Of a stretch of DNA of 64,000 nt, positions 7,579 to 15,181 are shown piece by piece (within the stretch, counting starts at the first letter, position 1; every line of letters begins with the position of its first letter). The notes beneath the pieces were generated by a model, which had not been told where the DNA came from, did not search any database, and saw only the letters and a list, made by a program, of their open reading frames with translations. The position numbers and the translations under genes were made by a program. The DNA comes from MVRV01 sp964469905 (GTDB lineage: Bacteria > Desulfobacterota > Syntrophia > Syntrophales > Smithellaceae): NCBI GenBank assembly GCA_964469905.1, contig CAYXZW010000002.1:1-64000 (forward strand), given 5' to 3'.

Positions 7579-8133
7579 ATGAAAAACGGAAATACAAGCA
7601 GGGCGCTAATTGCCTTTTCACTCGTTTTATTTCTAGTTGCCGTTTTCACAGGCAGCCTTTACGCCGCGCCCAAAGAAAAAAAGACGGCAGCAACTAAGGA
7701 GAAGAGGGCTGAAGTAAAAGCCTGGGATTGTGCGGGTTGTCATAAAAACAAAAAAGTACTTTCGGACAACCACGTCGCCACAAAGGAAATGCCCTATGAA
7801 GGTTGTCTTGTTTGCCATATCCCGGGAGAAGGCAATGCCGGAACTCTGAAAGCTAAAATACCGGGAAGTCACCTGCACGCTCTTAAAGGCGTTAAATGCG
7901 AACAATGCCACGGCAAAGCAAAGAAACCCGAACAGGTAGAAATGAGCAAGTGCGTCTCCTGCCACGGCGAAACGGCCAAACTGGCGGAAAAAACAGCAAA
8001 AATAAAACCGCATAATCCTCATCAGTCGCCGCATTACGGGACAGACGCCGACTGCAATCTCTGCCATCATCAACATGCAAAGTCGGAAAACTACTGCGCC
8101 CAATGCCATAAATTTGAATATATCGTGCCTTGA
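7579..8133 (+). CDS. Periplasmic six-heme c-type cytochrome, paralog of the gene at 2263
   Basis: The 184-residue product has a signal peptide ending near GSLYAAP and six heme motifs (CAGCH, CLVCH, CEQCH, CVSCH, CNLCH, CAQCH). The spacing and segments such as GSHLHAL, PHYGTDADCNLCHHQHAKSENYCAQCHKF closely match the cytochrome at 2263, so the two arose by duplication. Here the partner is not a flavoprotein: the gene is followed by NrfD-like, ferredoxin and 12-heme cytochrome genes, so it likely acts as the soluble acceptor or shuttle of that membrane complex. The start is supported by TTGGAGGATAAAAT before the ATG. Confidence 0.9.
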   Translation: MKNGNTSRALIAFSLVLFLVAVFTGSLYAAPKEKKTAATKEKRAEVKAWDCAGCHKNKKVLSDNHVATKEMPYEGCLVCHIPGEGNAGTLKAKIPGSHLHALKGVKCEQCHGKAKKPEQVEMSKCVSCHGETAKLAEKTAKIKPHNPHQSPHYGTDADCNLCHHQHAKSENYCAQCHKFEYIVP

Positions 8134-8166
8134 CATCAAAGACTGTAGCCAGAAAAGGTAAGCAGC

Positions 8167-9411
8167 ATGGAAAACACAGATAATTCGCCCGTCATTACCG
8201 GAATTAAAGATGCGCTAAACCGCGTAATATCCGGCGGCCCGGTTTACTTGTTATTTTTATCTTTATTTGGCATTCTGCTGATCATGGGAGTAATATCCGG
8301 AATATACTCGATCTTTATCGCGGGAAGCCGTCATTCTTACGGCACCTTCCGGGAGATTCCGCTGGCGCTGCTCATTGCCACGTATATTTTCTTTGTTGTT
8401 GCCTCCACCGGGCTTTGCCTGGTTTCGTCCATAGGGCATGTCTTCGGTAATCGCGACTTTTTGCCGATTGCCAAACGTTCGGTGCTTCTGGCTTTGATAG
8501 CTATTGTATCCGGCTTTCTGGTAATCGGACTGGAAATTGAAAATCCTTTCCGGATGATGCTCTATCTGTTTGTCTCGCCTAATTTCTCATCCAACATCTG
8601 GTGGATGGGTACTCTATATATGTTTTACATGATTTTTTTGGCGATAGAATTTATTTTGCTTTTACGCACATCTCATCGCCTGGCCGCCTTTTTCGGGTTC
8701 TTAAGCGTCCTCTCCGGCGTAGCTGCACACAGCAATCTGGGCGGAATTTTTGCCATGTTGAATGGCCGTGATGTCTGGTATGGCCCGTTCCTGCCGGTCT
8801 ATTTTATCCTGTCGGCCATGATGACGGGAAGCGCTTTCATTATCCTTTTTAGTCTTCTGGCGCAAAAGATCAGAAACACCAAAATGGGGGAAGCCGAAGA
8901 AAAGTCATTGGAGTTAGTCAGCAAACTGGGCATGCTGATGATTGCCGCTGTTGCTTTCTTAACCATCTGGAAATTAATTACCATGACAACCGGCGGTGAA
9001 ACTCGAATGATAACGCTCCAGGAAACAATCAGCGGTTCCCATGCTTTCAGTTTCTGGGTGCTGGAGATTGCCTGCGGCCTGGTGATTCCTTTTTTCCTGC
9101 TCTTGCTTTCGGGAGGCCGGAAGCAAGGATTGATGATGACTGCCGCCGCTCTCATGATTTTCAGCATATTTTTCATGCGCCTGGATCTGGTCGTGATGGC
9201 CCAAATTGTTCCTTTGTATTGGGATCTGGGGGTCAAGGAATTCTCCCAATTACACACTTATGCGCCTACCTGGAAAGAGATTCTCGTTGCTCTGGGAGGG
9301 GTAGGATTTTGCGGTGCGGCTTTTATGCTCGGAGAGAAGGTATTTAACGGTTTTAGCGAAACGCCCGGCGTCGAGGATGCGAAAAACGGAAAGGCTGAGA
9401 GTGAATTATGA
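8167..9411 (+). CDS. NrfD/PsrC-family quinone-reactive membrane subunit
   Basis: This 414-residue protein is nearly all hydrophobic, with about ten predicted transmembrane helices and no cofactor motif. Layout, and the pairing with an NrfC-type four-cluster protein encoded in the next, 4-base-overlapping gene, identify the NrfD/PsrC/HybB family, which binds menaquinone in the membrane. It should transfer electrons between the quinone pool and the periplasmic Fe-S and heme subunits encoded alongside. Residues 1-20 are polar and have no signal sequence. The substrate of the whole complex is not evident. Confidence 0.85.
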   Translation: MENTDNSPVITGIKDALNRVISGGPVYLLFLSLFGILLIMGVISGIYSIFIAGSRHSYGTFREIPLALLIATYIFFVVASTGLCLVSSIGHVFGNRDFLPIAKRSVLLALIAIVSGFLVIGLEIENPFRMMLYLFVSPNFSSNIWWMGTLYMFYMIFLAIEFILLLRTSHRLAAFFGFLSVLSGVAAHSNLGGIFAMLNGRDVWYGPFLPVYFILSAMMTGSAFIILFSLLAQKIRNTKMGEAEEKSLELVSKLGMLMIAAVAFLTIWKLITMTTGGETRMITLQETISGSHAFSFWVLEIACGLVIPFFLLLLSGGRKQGLMMTAAALMIFSIFFMRLDLVVMAQIVPLYWDLGVKEFSQLHTYAPTWKEILVALGGVGFCGAAFMLGEKVFNGFSETPGVEDAKNGKAESEL

Positions 9412-10157
9412 TATTTAAGCCTTTGGATAAAGATAAAATATTGGAAAAATCCGGAAAAATCTCCGCACTGGATCGCCGTGAATTCCTGAAAATTGGCCTG
9501 ACTATCACCGGTATTTTTGCCGGCGGCTCCATCGTATCAGCCGTGTCGGCGGCCGAAAGGTTATTCCCACCCGGCACTTATGCGGAAAAATATCCTTATA
9601 AGCCGCATTACAGCATGGTGATCCGTGTAGATCAGTGCATCGGCTGCCGCCGCTGCGAAAAAGGGTGTGTTTCCACCAACACCGTGCCGGACTACGGCTG
9701 GCGCACAAAGGTTTTAGAGCGGGAAGTCCCGCAGGCAATCGGGCAAAAAAGAGAGTTCATTCCTGTGCTATGCAACCAGTGCAACAATCCTCCCTGCGTC
9801 CGCGCCTGTCCAGTGAAAGCGACATACAAGGATAAAGCAAACGGCATTGTAATGATGGACAGCAAAAAATGCATCGGCTGTAAAATTTGCATGGTAGCCT
9901 GCCCATACAATGCCAGGTATTTCAATGAAGAAAAAAGCGCCATTGATAAGTGCGATTTCTGTTTTTCCACTCGCTTATCCAAAGGAGAAAAAAACGTAGC
10001 CTGCTCGGTGCACTGTCCGGCGGATGTCCGGGTGTTCGGCGATCTGTCCAACCCGAAAGACAGAGTGTATCAGTTGATTCATCAATTGCAGAAGCCGGTC
10101 TGGGTTCTTAAAAAAGAGACCTATGCAAAACCCAATATCTTTTATATGAAAGGGTAG
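9408..10157 (+). CDS. Tat-signal four-[4Fe-4S] ferredoxin subunit (NrfC/PhsB/HmcB type)
   Basis: The 249-residue protein has a twin-arginine motif (DRREFLKIG, about residues 24-32) and cysteine groups for four [4Fe-4S] clusters: CIGCRRCEKGC, CNQCNNPPCVRACP, CIGCKICMVACP and CDFC with later Cys pairs (CSVHC). This is the electron-transfer subunit that docks on NrfD-type membrane proteins. Its ATG overlaps the stop of the NrfD-like gene (ATGA), showing translational coupling. It probably wires quinone to the 12-heme cytochrome encoded 14 bases downstream. Confidence 0.9.
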   Translation: MIFKPLDKDKILEKSGKISALDRREFLKIGLTITGIFAGGSIVSAVSAAERLFPPGTYAEKYPYKPHYSMVIRVDQCIGCRRCEKGCVSTNTVPDYGWRTKVLEREVPQAIGQKREFIPVLCNQCNNPPCVRACPVKATYKDKANGIVMMDSKKCIGCKICMVACPYNARYFNEEKSAIDKCDFCFSTRLSKGEKNVACSVHCPADVRVFGDLSNPKDRVYQLIHQLQKPVWVLKKETYAKPNIFYMKG

Positions 10158-10170
10158 CCAGAATAACGCC

Positions 10171-11262
10171 ATGCGGAAAAGACTTATTCTCCTGTTAATT
10201 TTTATTGTGATTGGTTTTACGCCATCCCTGGGGATGAGCGCAGGAGAAGAATCTGCGGGCGGCATCCTTTATACCAAACCGATCGAATCGGTCATTTTTC
10301 GCCATCAGGATCATTCGCAAAAAGACATCTCCTGCATAACATGTCACAACGGCTTGTTTGCCATGGAAGCGCTTCAGGTGCAGAAGAACAAAGACTATAC
10401 GATGGCGTCTCTTTATAAAGGAAAATATTGCGGCGCCTGTCATAACGGAAAAAGTGCTTTTGCCTCGGATACGCAGTGCGCGCGCTGCCATCTGGGCACA
10501 AATGCTCCGCAGCTCGCAAAAGATAGCCCCGCTTACAAAAAAGCTGTTGTTTTGGGCAAAGATGATAAGGGCGTGACCTTCAACCACGAACCGCACAGCA
10601 AGAAAGCAAGCTGCCAGAACTGTCATTCCTCGCTGTTTAAACCCAAAGAAGGAACTGCAAGTATCAAAATGGCTGATCACAGCCAGAAGAAGTACTGCTT
10701 CACCTGCCATGACGAAAAGGGCAAAGATACGTTTGCCTGGACAGATTGCAGCCGTTGTCATACGAAGCCCCCTGCTGCGCCTTCGGAAACTATAAAGTAT
10801 GGGAAGGGCGCTAAAGCGGTTTCTTTCAAACATGAAAAACATCAGCTTAAATCCGGTTGCGTTGCCTGCCATCCGCAGACATTTGCATATCGGAAGAGTG
10901 ATACTAAAATTGATTTCAATGATCATGACAACAGGAAATCCTGCTTCACCTGTCACGCCCCCGAAGGTGGATCAGCATTTTACAGCTGCAACCGTTGCCA
11001 CAAGGATAAGCCTGCCGCCAAGACCCCTGTTTATTACCCGGGTACACTGAAATATAAAACACCAATGCAAAATGTTTATTTCCATCATGCCAGTCACGCG
11101 ATTTTTCTATGCAACCAATGTCATCCGGGTCCTTTTGCCGTCAAGAAAGGTCAGACTAAAATGATCATGTCGGAAATGCTTAAAGGCCAAACGTGCGGTG
11201 TATGCCATAACGGAAACAAAGCATTTTCCGCCCGCGATTGCACCAGGTGTCACAAGAATTAA
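10171..11262 (+). CDS. Periplasmic 12-heme cytochrome built of four three-heme c7-type modules
   Basis: After a signal peptide (to about residue 24, GMSAG) the 363-residue protein contains twelve CxxCH motifs arranged as four repeats. Each repeat starts with a V-x-F-x-H-x-x-H segment (VIFRHQDHS, VTFNHEPHS, VSFKHEKHQ, VYFHHASHA) followed by three heme sites. This matches the architecture of dodecaheme cytochromes made of four cytochrome c7-like domains, which act as periplasmic electron wires or capacitors in Geobacter-type bacteria. It closes the cytochrome-NrfD-ferredoxin operon and should receive electrons from the membrane complex. Its downstream partner is not in the window. Confidence 0.88.
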   Translation: MRKRLILLLIFIVIGFTPSLGMSAGEESAGGILYTKPIESVIFRHQDHSQKDISCITCHNGLFAMEALQVQKNKDYTMASLYKGKYCGACHNGKSAFASDTQCARCHLGTNAPQLAKDSPAYKKAVVLGKDDKGVTFNHEPHSKKASCQNCHSSLFKPKEGTASIKMADHSQKKYCFTCHDEKGKDTFAWTDCSRCHTKPPAAPSETIKYGKGAKAVSFKHEKHQLKSGCVACHPQTFAYRKSDTKIDFNDHDNRKSCFTCHAPEGGSAFYSCNRCHKDKPAAKTPVYYPGTLKYKTPMQNVYFHHASHAIFLCNQCHPGPFAVKKGQTKMIMSEMLKGQTCGVCHNGNKAFSARDCTRCHKN

Positions 11263-11485
11263 GCAGGATGATTTTGTCTCCCACGATTTCCCGCTAATTT
11301 TGAAATCATTGATAATTATTTCAACTAGATGGTGATCAGATCCGACAAGGCCGTCTCAACGATATTGCATAAAGACGGGTATAATGTTAAAAAGGCTGTC
11401 CGGCAATAGCCCTCGCATTAAGAGAGGTCTTGATCAATGACGATAAGAAGCTCTGACTTCATTTCTCTTCAGAAGAGGTATATTT

Positions 11486-12874
11486 TTGAATAAAAACAAA
11501 TCCGCCATCTGGTCATTTTTTTCATCTGTTCAACTGGCTATTGTCCTTCTTTCGTTGATCGCTTTCTTTGCCTTGATCGGCACCATTGTCCCGCAGCGGG
11601 AAGCGGCCGCAGAACTGGCCGGCCGAATGTCGCCCGGTCTTTTCTCCTTTCTGCAGAAGATGCAGATATTCGACCTGTACCACTCCATCTGGTTTTTCCT
11701 TCTGCTGGGGCTTTTGTCCGTTAATCTGCTTATTTGCTCGCTGGATCGATTTCCTCGGGCCTGGCGCCGTTTCCGCAGTCAAGCTTTGCCCCTGAACGAA
11801 GATGCCGTCAAAGAACTGTCTGGAGAAAACATCTTTCAATCCACTTTAAGCATGCAACAAGCAGCGGACGCAGCGGCTAGCCTGCTGAAAAAGAAATATT
11901 ATAACGTTGCCCAGGCCAATGAGGAAAACAGTGTTTTTCTTTCTGCGCAAAAGGGTCGCTTTTCTTTTTTCAGCGTCTACATCGTCCATCTGAGCATTCT
12001 GGTTTTAATTGCCGGCGCGATCATCGGCTCTGTTTTCGGTACCGAAGGACACTTAAATATTACCGAAGGTGAAACGGCCAGTTCCTTCAACCTGCGCGGG
12101 AACAATCAGGTCATGCCTCTGCCTTTTTCCGTGCGCTGCGATAAGTTCATTGTTGAACTCTACGAAACCGGCGCACCGAAAAATTTTCAATCCGATCTGA
12201 CTTTTATAAAAGATGATAAGGTTATCCATTCGGGAAAACTCCGGGTTAATCATCCCATCGAGGTTGCGGGATTCCGCTTTTATCAGTCCAGCTACGGCGC
12301 TTCTCAGGAAGGAAAAGCAACTCTGGCTTTATCGAGAAACGGCGGACGCCGCGATGTGATAAATGTCGCGAAGGGATACGCGTTCGACCTGCCGGGAAAA
12401 GAGGGAACTTTTCATGTTTTAAGAGTGGAAGAAAATCTGATGAAAATGGGCCCCGCAATCAAGGTCGCTGTCCGGTCTAATAAAGGAGAAGTAACCTTCT
12501 GGGTTTTTCAGCAGCTTGATAAAATAAAAGAGGCTAATCCCGGCATCACGGAACAGATTCCAATGTTCAATCCCAGCCTTTTCCGCCCTTACACCTTTAC
12601 ACTTTTGGGGCTAGAAGAAAAATATTATACCGGTCTGCAGATAACACGTGATCCGGGAACACCCGTGGTTGGCGCGGCGGCGGTGCTTTTAGTTCACGGT
12701 CTGCTGCTGATGCTGTTTTCCTATCCCCGACAGGTTTGGGTGAAAATCACTCGGGAACAAGATAAAGCGCTAATCAGCGTTGGGGGACGCAGCCATAGAA
12801 ACAAGGCCGGACTGGAACGGGAACTTCAACATCTCCTGACGGAGATTAAAGATAATCTGGAGAATTCCAAATGA
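11486..12874 (+). CDS. resB: ResB/Ccs1-like cytochrome c biogenesis protein
   Basis: The 462-residue membrane protein has transmembrane helices near residues 15-40, 65-90 and 155-175, a large periplasmic region and a last helix near 390-410, the layout of ResB (Ccs1) of System II cytochrome c maturation. It works with CcsA/ResC, encoded next with a 4-base overlap, to bring heme across the membrane and attach it to reduced CxxCH motifs, of which this region encodes dozens. The start is TTG at 11486 behind AGAGG; no ATG near it fits better. The 223 bases upstream hold no gene. Confidence 0.9.
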   Translation: MNKNKSAIWSFFSSVQLAIVLLSLIAFFALIGTIVPQREAAAELAGRMSPGLFSFLQKMQIFDLYHSIWFFLLLGLLSVNLLICSLDRFPRAWRRFRSQALPLNEDAVKELSGENIFQSTLSMQQAADAAASLLKKKYYNVAQANEENSVFLSAQKGRFSFFSVYIVHLSILVLIAGAIIGSVFGTEGHLNITEGETASSFNLRGNNQVMPLPFSVRCDKFIVELYETGAPKNFQSDLTFIKDDKVIHSGKLRVNHPIEVAGFRFYQSSYGASQEGKATLALSRNGGRRDVINVAKGYAFDLPGKEGTFHVLRVEENLMKMGPAIKVAVRSNKGEVTFWVFQQLDKIKEANPGITEQIPMFNPSLFRPYTFTLLGLEEKYYTGLQITRDPGTPVVGAAAVLLVHGLLLMLFSYPRQVWVKITREQDKALISVGGRSHRNKAGLERELQHLLTEIKDNLENSK

Positions 12875-13716
12875 TCAATACAACAATCCTGAGCTGGGTG
12901 ACCTTCATCTACTTTGCCGCTTTTGTCTTCTATCTGTTCCGGATGGTTCTGGGACGGGAATTCTGGGGAAGAATGGCGACCTGGACAGCGCTGATCGGGC
13001 TTATCGCCCAGAGTGCCGCCCTGGTCATTCGCTGGAAAACATCCTACGATCTCGGCATGGGACATGTGCCTCTGTCCAATTTCTATGAGTCGCTCATATT
13101 TTTCGCCTGGACTATTGTGCTTTTGTACCTGCTTATGGAAAAACGTTTGAATAATCGCAGCATCGGCGTCTTTGTCATGCCAGTGGTTTTTTTAATCATG
13201 GCTTATGCTTCTATCGCTCCCGGCATTAGTAATCGCATTGAGCCTCTTATCCCCGCTCTTCAGAGCAACTGGCTTACATCGCACGTGCTGACCTGCTTTA
13301 TGGGATATGCCGCTTTTACTGTGGCTTTTGCGCTGGGGATCATGTTTTTTGTAAAAAAAATGTCCACTGCCGAAAAGGATAAATCTCCTGTTTTTTTCCG
13401 CCTGCTGCCTGCCGAATCCATGCTGGACGAGTTGATGTATCAGAGTGCCGCCTTGGGCTTTGTCTTTTTAACGCTGGGAATTGTCACCGGCTCCGTCTGG
13501 GCACATTACGCCTGGGGTTCTTACTGGAGCTGGGATCCCAAAGAAACATGGTCGCTCATTACCTGGCTGATTTATGCGTTGATGCTGCACGTGCGCAACG
13601 TTCGGGGCTGGCGGGGACAGCGCATGGCCCTGATGGCCATTATTGGTTTTGGCTGCGTTTTGTTTACCTATCTGGGCGTAAATTTACTGCCCAGCCTGCA
13701 CAGCTACATGAATTGA
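12871..13716 (+). CDS. ccsA: CcsA/ResC heme-handling protein of System II cytochrome c biogenesis
   Basis: This 281-residue integral membrane protein with about eight helices contains the tryptophan-rich WWD motif WGSYWSWDPKETW (around residues 212-224) that binds heme at the periplasmic face, plus flanking histidines. It is the partner of ResB and its ATG overlaps the resB stop. The pair forms the complete cytochrome c synthetase of System II. Placement right after the multiheme operon suggests dedicated maturation capacity for it. Confidence 0.93.
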   Translation: MINTTILSWVTFIYFAAFVFYLFRMVLGREFWGRMATWTALIGLIAQSAALVIRWKTSYDLGMGHVPLSNFYESLIFFAWTIVLLYLLMEKRLNNRSIGVFVMPVVFLIMAYASIAPGISNRIEPLIPALQSNWLTSHVLTCFMGYAAFTVAFALGIMFFVKKMSTAEKDKSPVFFRLLPAESMLDELMYQSAALGFVFLTLGIVTGSVWAHYAWGSYWSWDPKETWSLITWLIYALMLHVRNVRGWRGQRMALMAIIGFGCVLFTYLGVNLLPSLHSYMN

Positions 13717-13795
13717 TCAGTGCATTGGCTGCCCGAGAAGAATAGCTTGATAAAAGCAAAAACAAGGCGTATCAGAAAATAAAAAGGTGATGATT

Positions 13796-14128
13796 ATGAA
13801 AAAAATAATAATTACTTCATTGTTTTTTCTGGGATTACTGTTTACTGACAGTTACTGCTTTGCTCTTACTTCACAGGAAGTAATCGAGCTGAAAAAAGCC
13901 GGGGTCAGCGATCAGACAATTCAAATAATGCTCAAACAGGAAGAGGGGAAAGACCCCTATGCCACTATGGGAACAAGAGAAGTAACGGACAAAGATGGCA
14001 ACACGGTAATTATTTACACAACCGGCAGCAACACGACCAGTGCGGCCGATGAAGAAGAAAAGAAAAATGTCGAGAGAGCCTGGCAAATGCTCAACAACAT
14101 TATTATCGATAAAAGAACAAAAAAATAA
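13796..14128 (+). CDS. Small exported protein of unknown function
   Basis: The product is about 110 residues with an N-terminal signal peptide (KKIIITSLFFLGLLF and on to CFA). The mature start LTSQEVIELKKAGVSDQTIQIML looks like a short helical motif that recurs in exported deltaproteobacterial proteins, followed by an acidic, charged tail. I place the start at ATG 13796, after AAAAAGGTG; GTG 13787 and ATG 13790 are in frame. It follows ccsA by 80 bases. I do not recognise a function. Confidence 0.6.
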   Translation: MKKIIITSLFFLGLLFTDSYCFALTSQEVIELKKAGVSDQTIQIMLKQEEGKDPYATMGTREVTDKDGNTVIIYTTGSNTTSAADEEEKKNVERAWQMLNNIIIDKRTKK

Positions 14129-14371
14129 CAAGCAATCAACTTTTGCGATTACACCATCGACAAACTGCAACCGTGACTAAAAATTTTCATCTGGTCATTT
14201 GTATTACTATCGTCTGCCTTAAATTTCCGGTCAATCAATCCCTTTTTATTCATCAATGATTGCCGGAATGACTCAGCTAATAATTTAGCCGCAGCGGCAT
14301 CTTTCCGGTGCATCCGGTTTTCTCTTTATGAGGCAATTGATTGCAGTTGGCCAAATTTCCCATAAATCACC

Positions 14372-14450
14372 CGCCGGGTAATTATTCAGGCAGCCGAGAC
14401 AGGCCTGACACTTGTCGCGGTCAACCGTTTGCCGGGACGGATCAATTTAA
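14372..14450 (-). pseudogene. Relic of a flavodoxin-ferredoxin gene segment
   Basis: About 75 bases match 15297-15370 in the same orientation at roughly 85-90 percent by eye (shared blocks include AATTATTCAGGCAGCCGA and GGTCAACCGTTTGCCGGGA). In the intact gene this encodes, on the minus strand, the second ferredoxin motif DRDKCLACFGCLNNCP. The relic changes some codons and is not part of an open frame. It is 0.9 kb from its source across the toxin-antitoxin pair, which suggests a past local duplication and decay, or insertion of the pair within a duplicated gene. Confidence 0.7.
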
Positions 14451-14531
14451 TTGACAGACCACGCTAAAATGAATAGATGCCTCCCCTCTCTCACGTGGTA
14501 ACAGCCGTTGAAATTCAGCACAAAAATAATA

Positions 14532-14560
14532 TTGACATAAGGCACACATTGTCGTAATTT
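14532..14560 (+). promoter_or_regulatory. Consensus sigma-70 promoter for a near-leaderless toxin transcript
   Basis: TTGACA at 14532-14537 and TAATTT at 14555-14560 are separated by exactly 17 bases. The predicted start, 6-7 bases on, falls at the ATG (14566) of the toxin-like gene, so the message would be leaderless or nearly so. No Shine-Dalgarno sequence precedes that ATG, which fits. Confidence 0.65.
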
Positions 14561-14565
14561 AGCAC

Positions 14566-14844
14566 ATGGATATATTCAGCTGGGACAATGAAAAAAATGA
14601 ATTGTTGAAGAACAATAGGGGCGTCTGCTTTGAACAAGTTGTCCTGCTAATGGAAAGAGGAGAAGTTCTCGATACCATTGAACATCCAAATCAAGAAAGG
14701 TATCCAGGACAAAAAATTGCTGTGGTTATGATTGATGAATACGCATATCTTGTTCCTTATGTTGCACACAATGAAGAGATATTTCTTAAAACAATTATAC
14801 CCAGCAGAAAAGCTACAAACAAGTATACGAGGGAAAAGAAATGA
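14566..14844 (+). CDS. BrnT-like toxin of a type II toxin-antitoxin pair
   Basis: The 92-residue protein begins FSWDNEKNELLKNNRGVCFE, matching the BrnT/DUF497 start pattern (F-x-WD-x-x-K...L...G-x-x-FE), and ends with a basic segment. BrnT toxins are small RelE-fold ribonucleases. The identification rests on this N-terminal pattern and on the overlapping gene for a ribbon-helix-helix protein; the middle of the protein is less typical, so it could be a related but distinct toxin family. Confidence 0.65.
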   Translation: MDIFSWDNEKNELLKNNRGVCFEQVVLLMERGEVLDTIEHPNQERYPGQKIAVVMIDEYAYLVPYVAHNEEIFLKTIIPSRKATNKYTREKK

Positions 14845-15125
14845 AAAAGATAATTTTGGATGATGAGGAAAAAGATATCCTTGAATCATATGACCGTGGA
14901 GAATGGGTACCGGTTAAAAATGCAAAGAAAGAGATCAAGAAACTCCAGCATTATGCAAAAACCACACTGCAAAAAGATAAGAGGATAAACATTCGCATGT
15001 CTTCAAAAGACTTGAATCAAGTACAGGTTATCGCAGTACAAGAGGGCATCCCTTACCAAACGTTGGTATCCAGTATCATTCATAAGTATGTTTCCGGAAA
15101 TCTTATCGAGAGAAAAAAGGCTTAA
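14841..15125 (+). CDS. BrnA/CopG-type antitoxin
   Basis: The 94-residue protein overlaps the toxin stop by four bases (ATGA). Its C-terminal half has the ribbon-helix-helix pattern RINIRMSSKDLNQVQVIA followed by EGIPYQTLVSSIIHKYV, typical of CopG/BrnA antitoxins that bind the operator and neutralise the partner. The N-terminal half, acidic then lysine-rich, would contact the toxin. The order toxin then antitoxin is the one found in brnTA modules. Confidence 0.75.
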   Translation: MKKIILDDEEKDILESYDRGEWVPVKNAKKEIKKLQHYAKTTLQKDKRINIRMSSKDLNQVQVIAVQEGIPYQTLVSSIIHKYVSGNLIERKKA

Positions 15126-15181
15126 CAATCCCCCGGATCTGCTGCGCCTCCCGCTGATTTCTTCGCGTTAGCGGGAAACAA

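Larger units (their letters stand above)
14129..14565. other. Non-coding stretch with a gene relic and the toxin-antitoxin promoter
   Basis: No intact gene is visible in these 437 bases. The interval 14372-14450 is a degenerate copy of a ferredoxin-coding segment found at 15297-15375, and 14532-14560 is the promoter of the following gene pair. The remainder (14129-14370) shows no coding or structural signal that I can support. Confidence 0.6.

Noticed and set aside
10195..10956. Long antisense frame of 253 codons opposite the 12-heme cytochrome gene
   Set aside because: The Cys/His-rich sense strand leaves few stops on the opposite strand; the antisense peptide has no family features and the sense gene is certain.
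15149..15176. Hairpin between antitoxin and flavodoxin-ferredoxin genes as a terminator
   Set aside because: The stem is about nine pairs, but no T run follows on either strand, so a terminator call is not supported.
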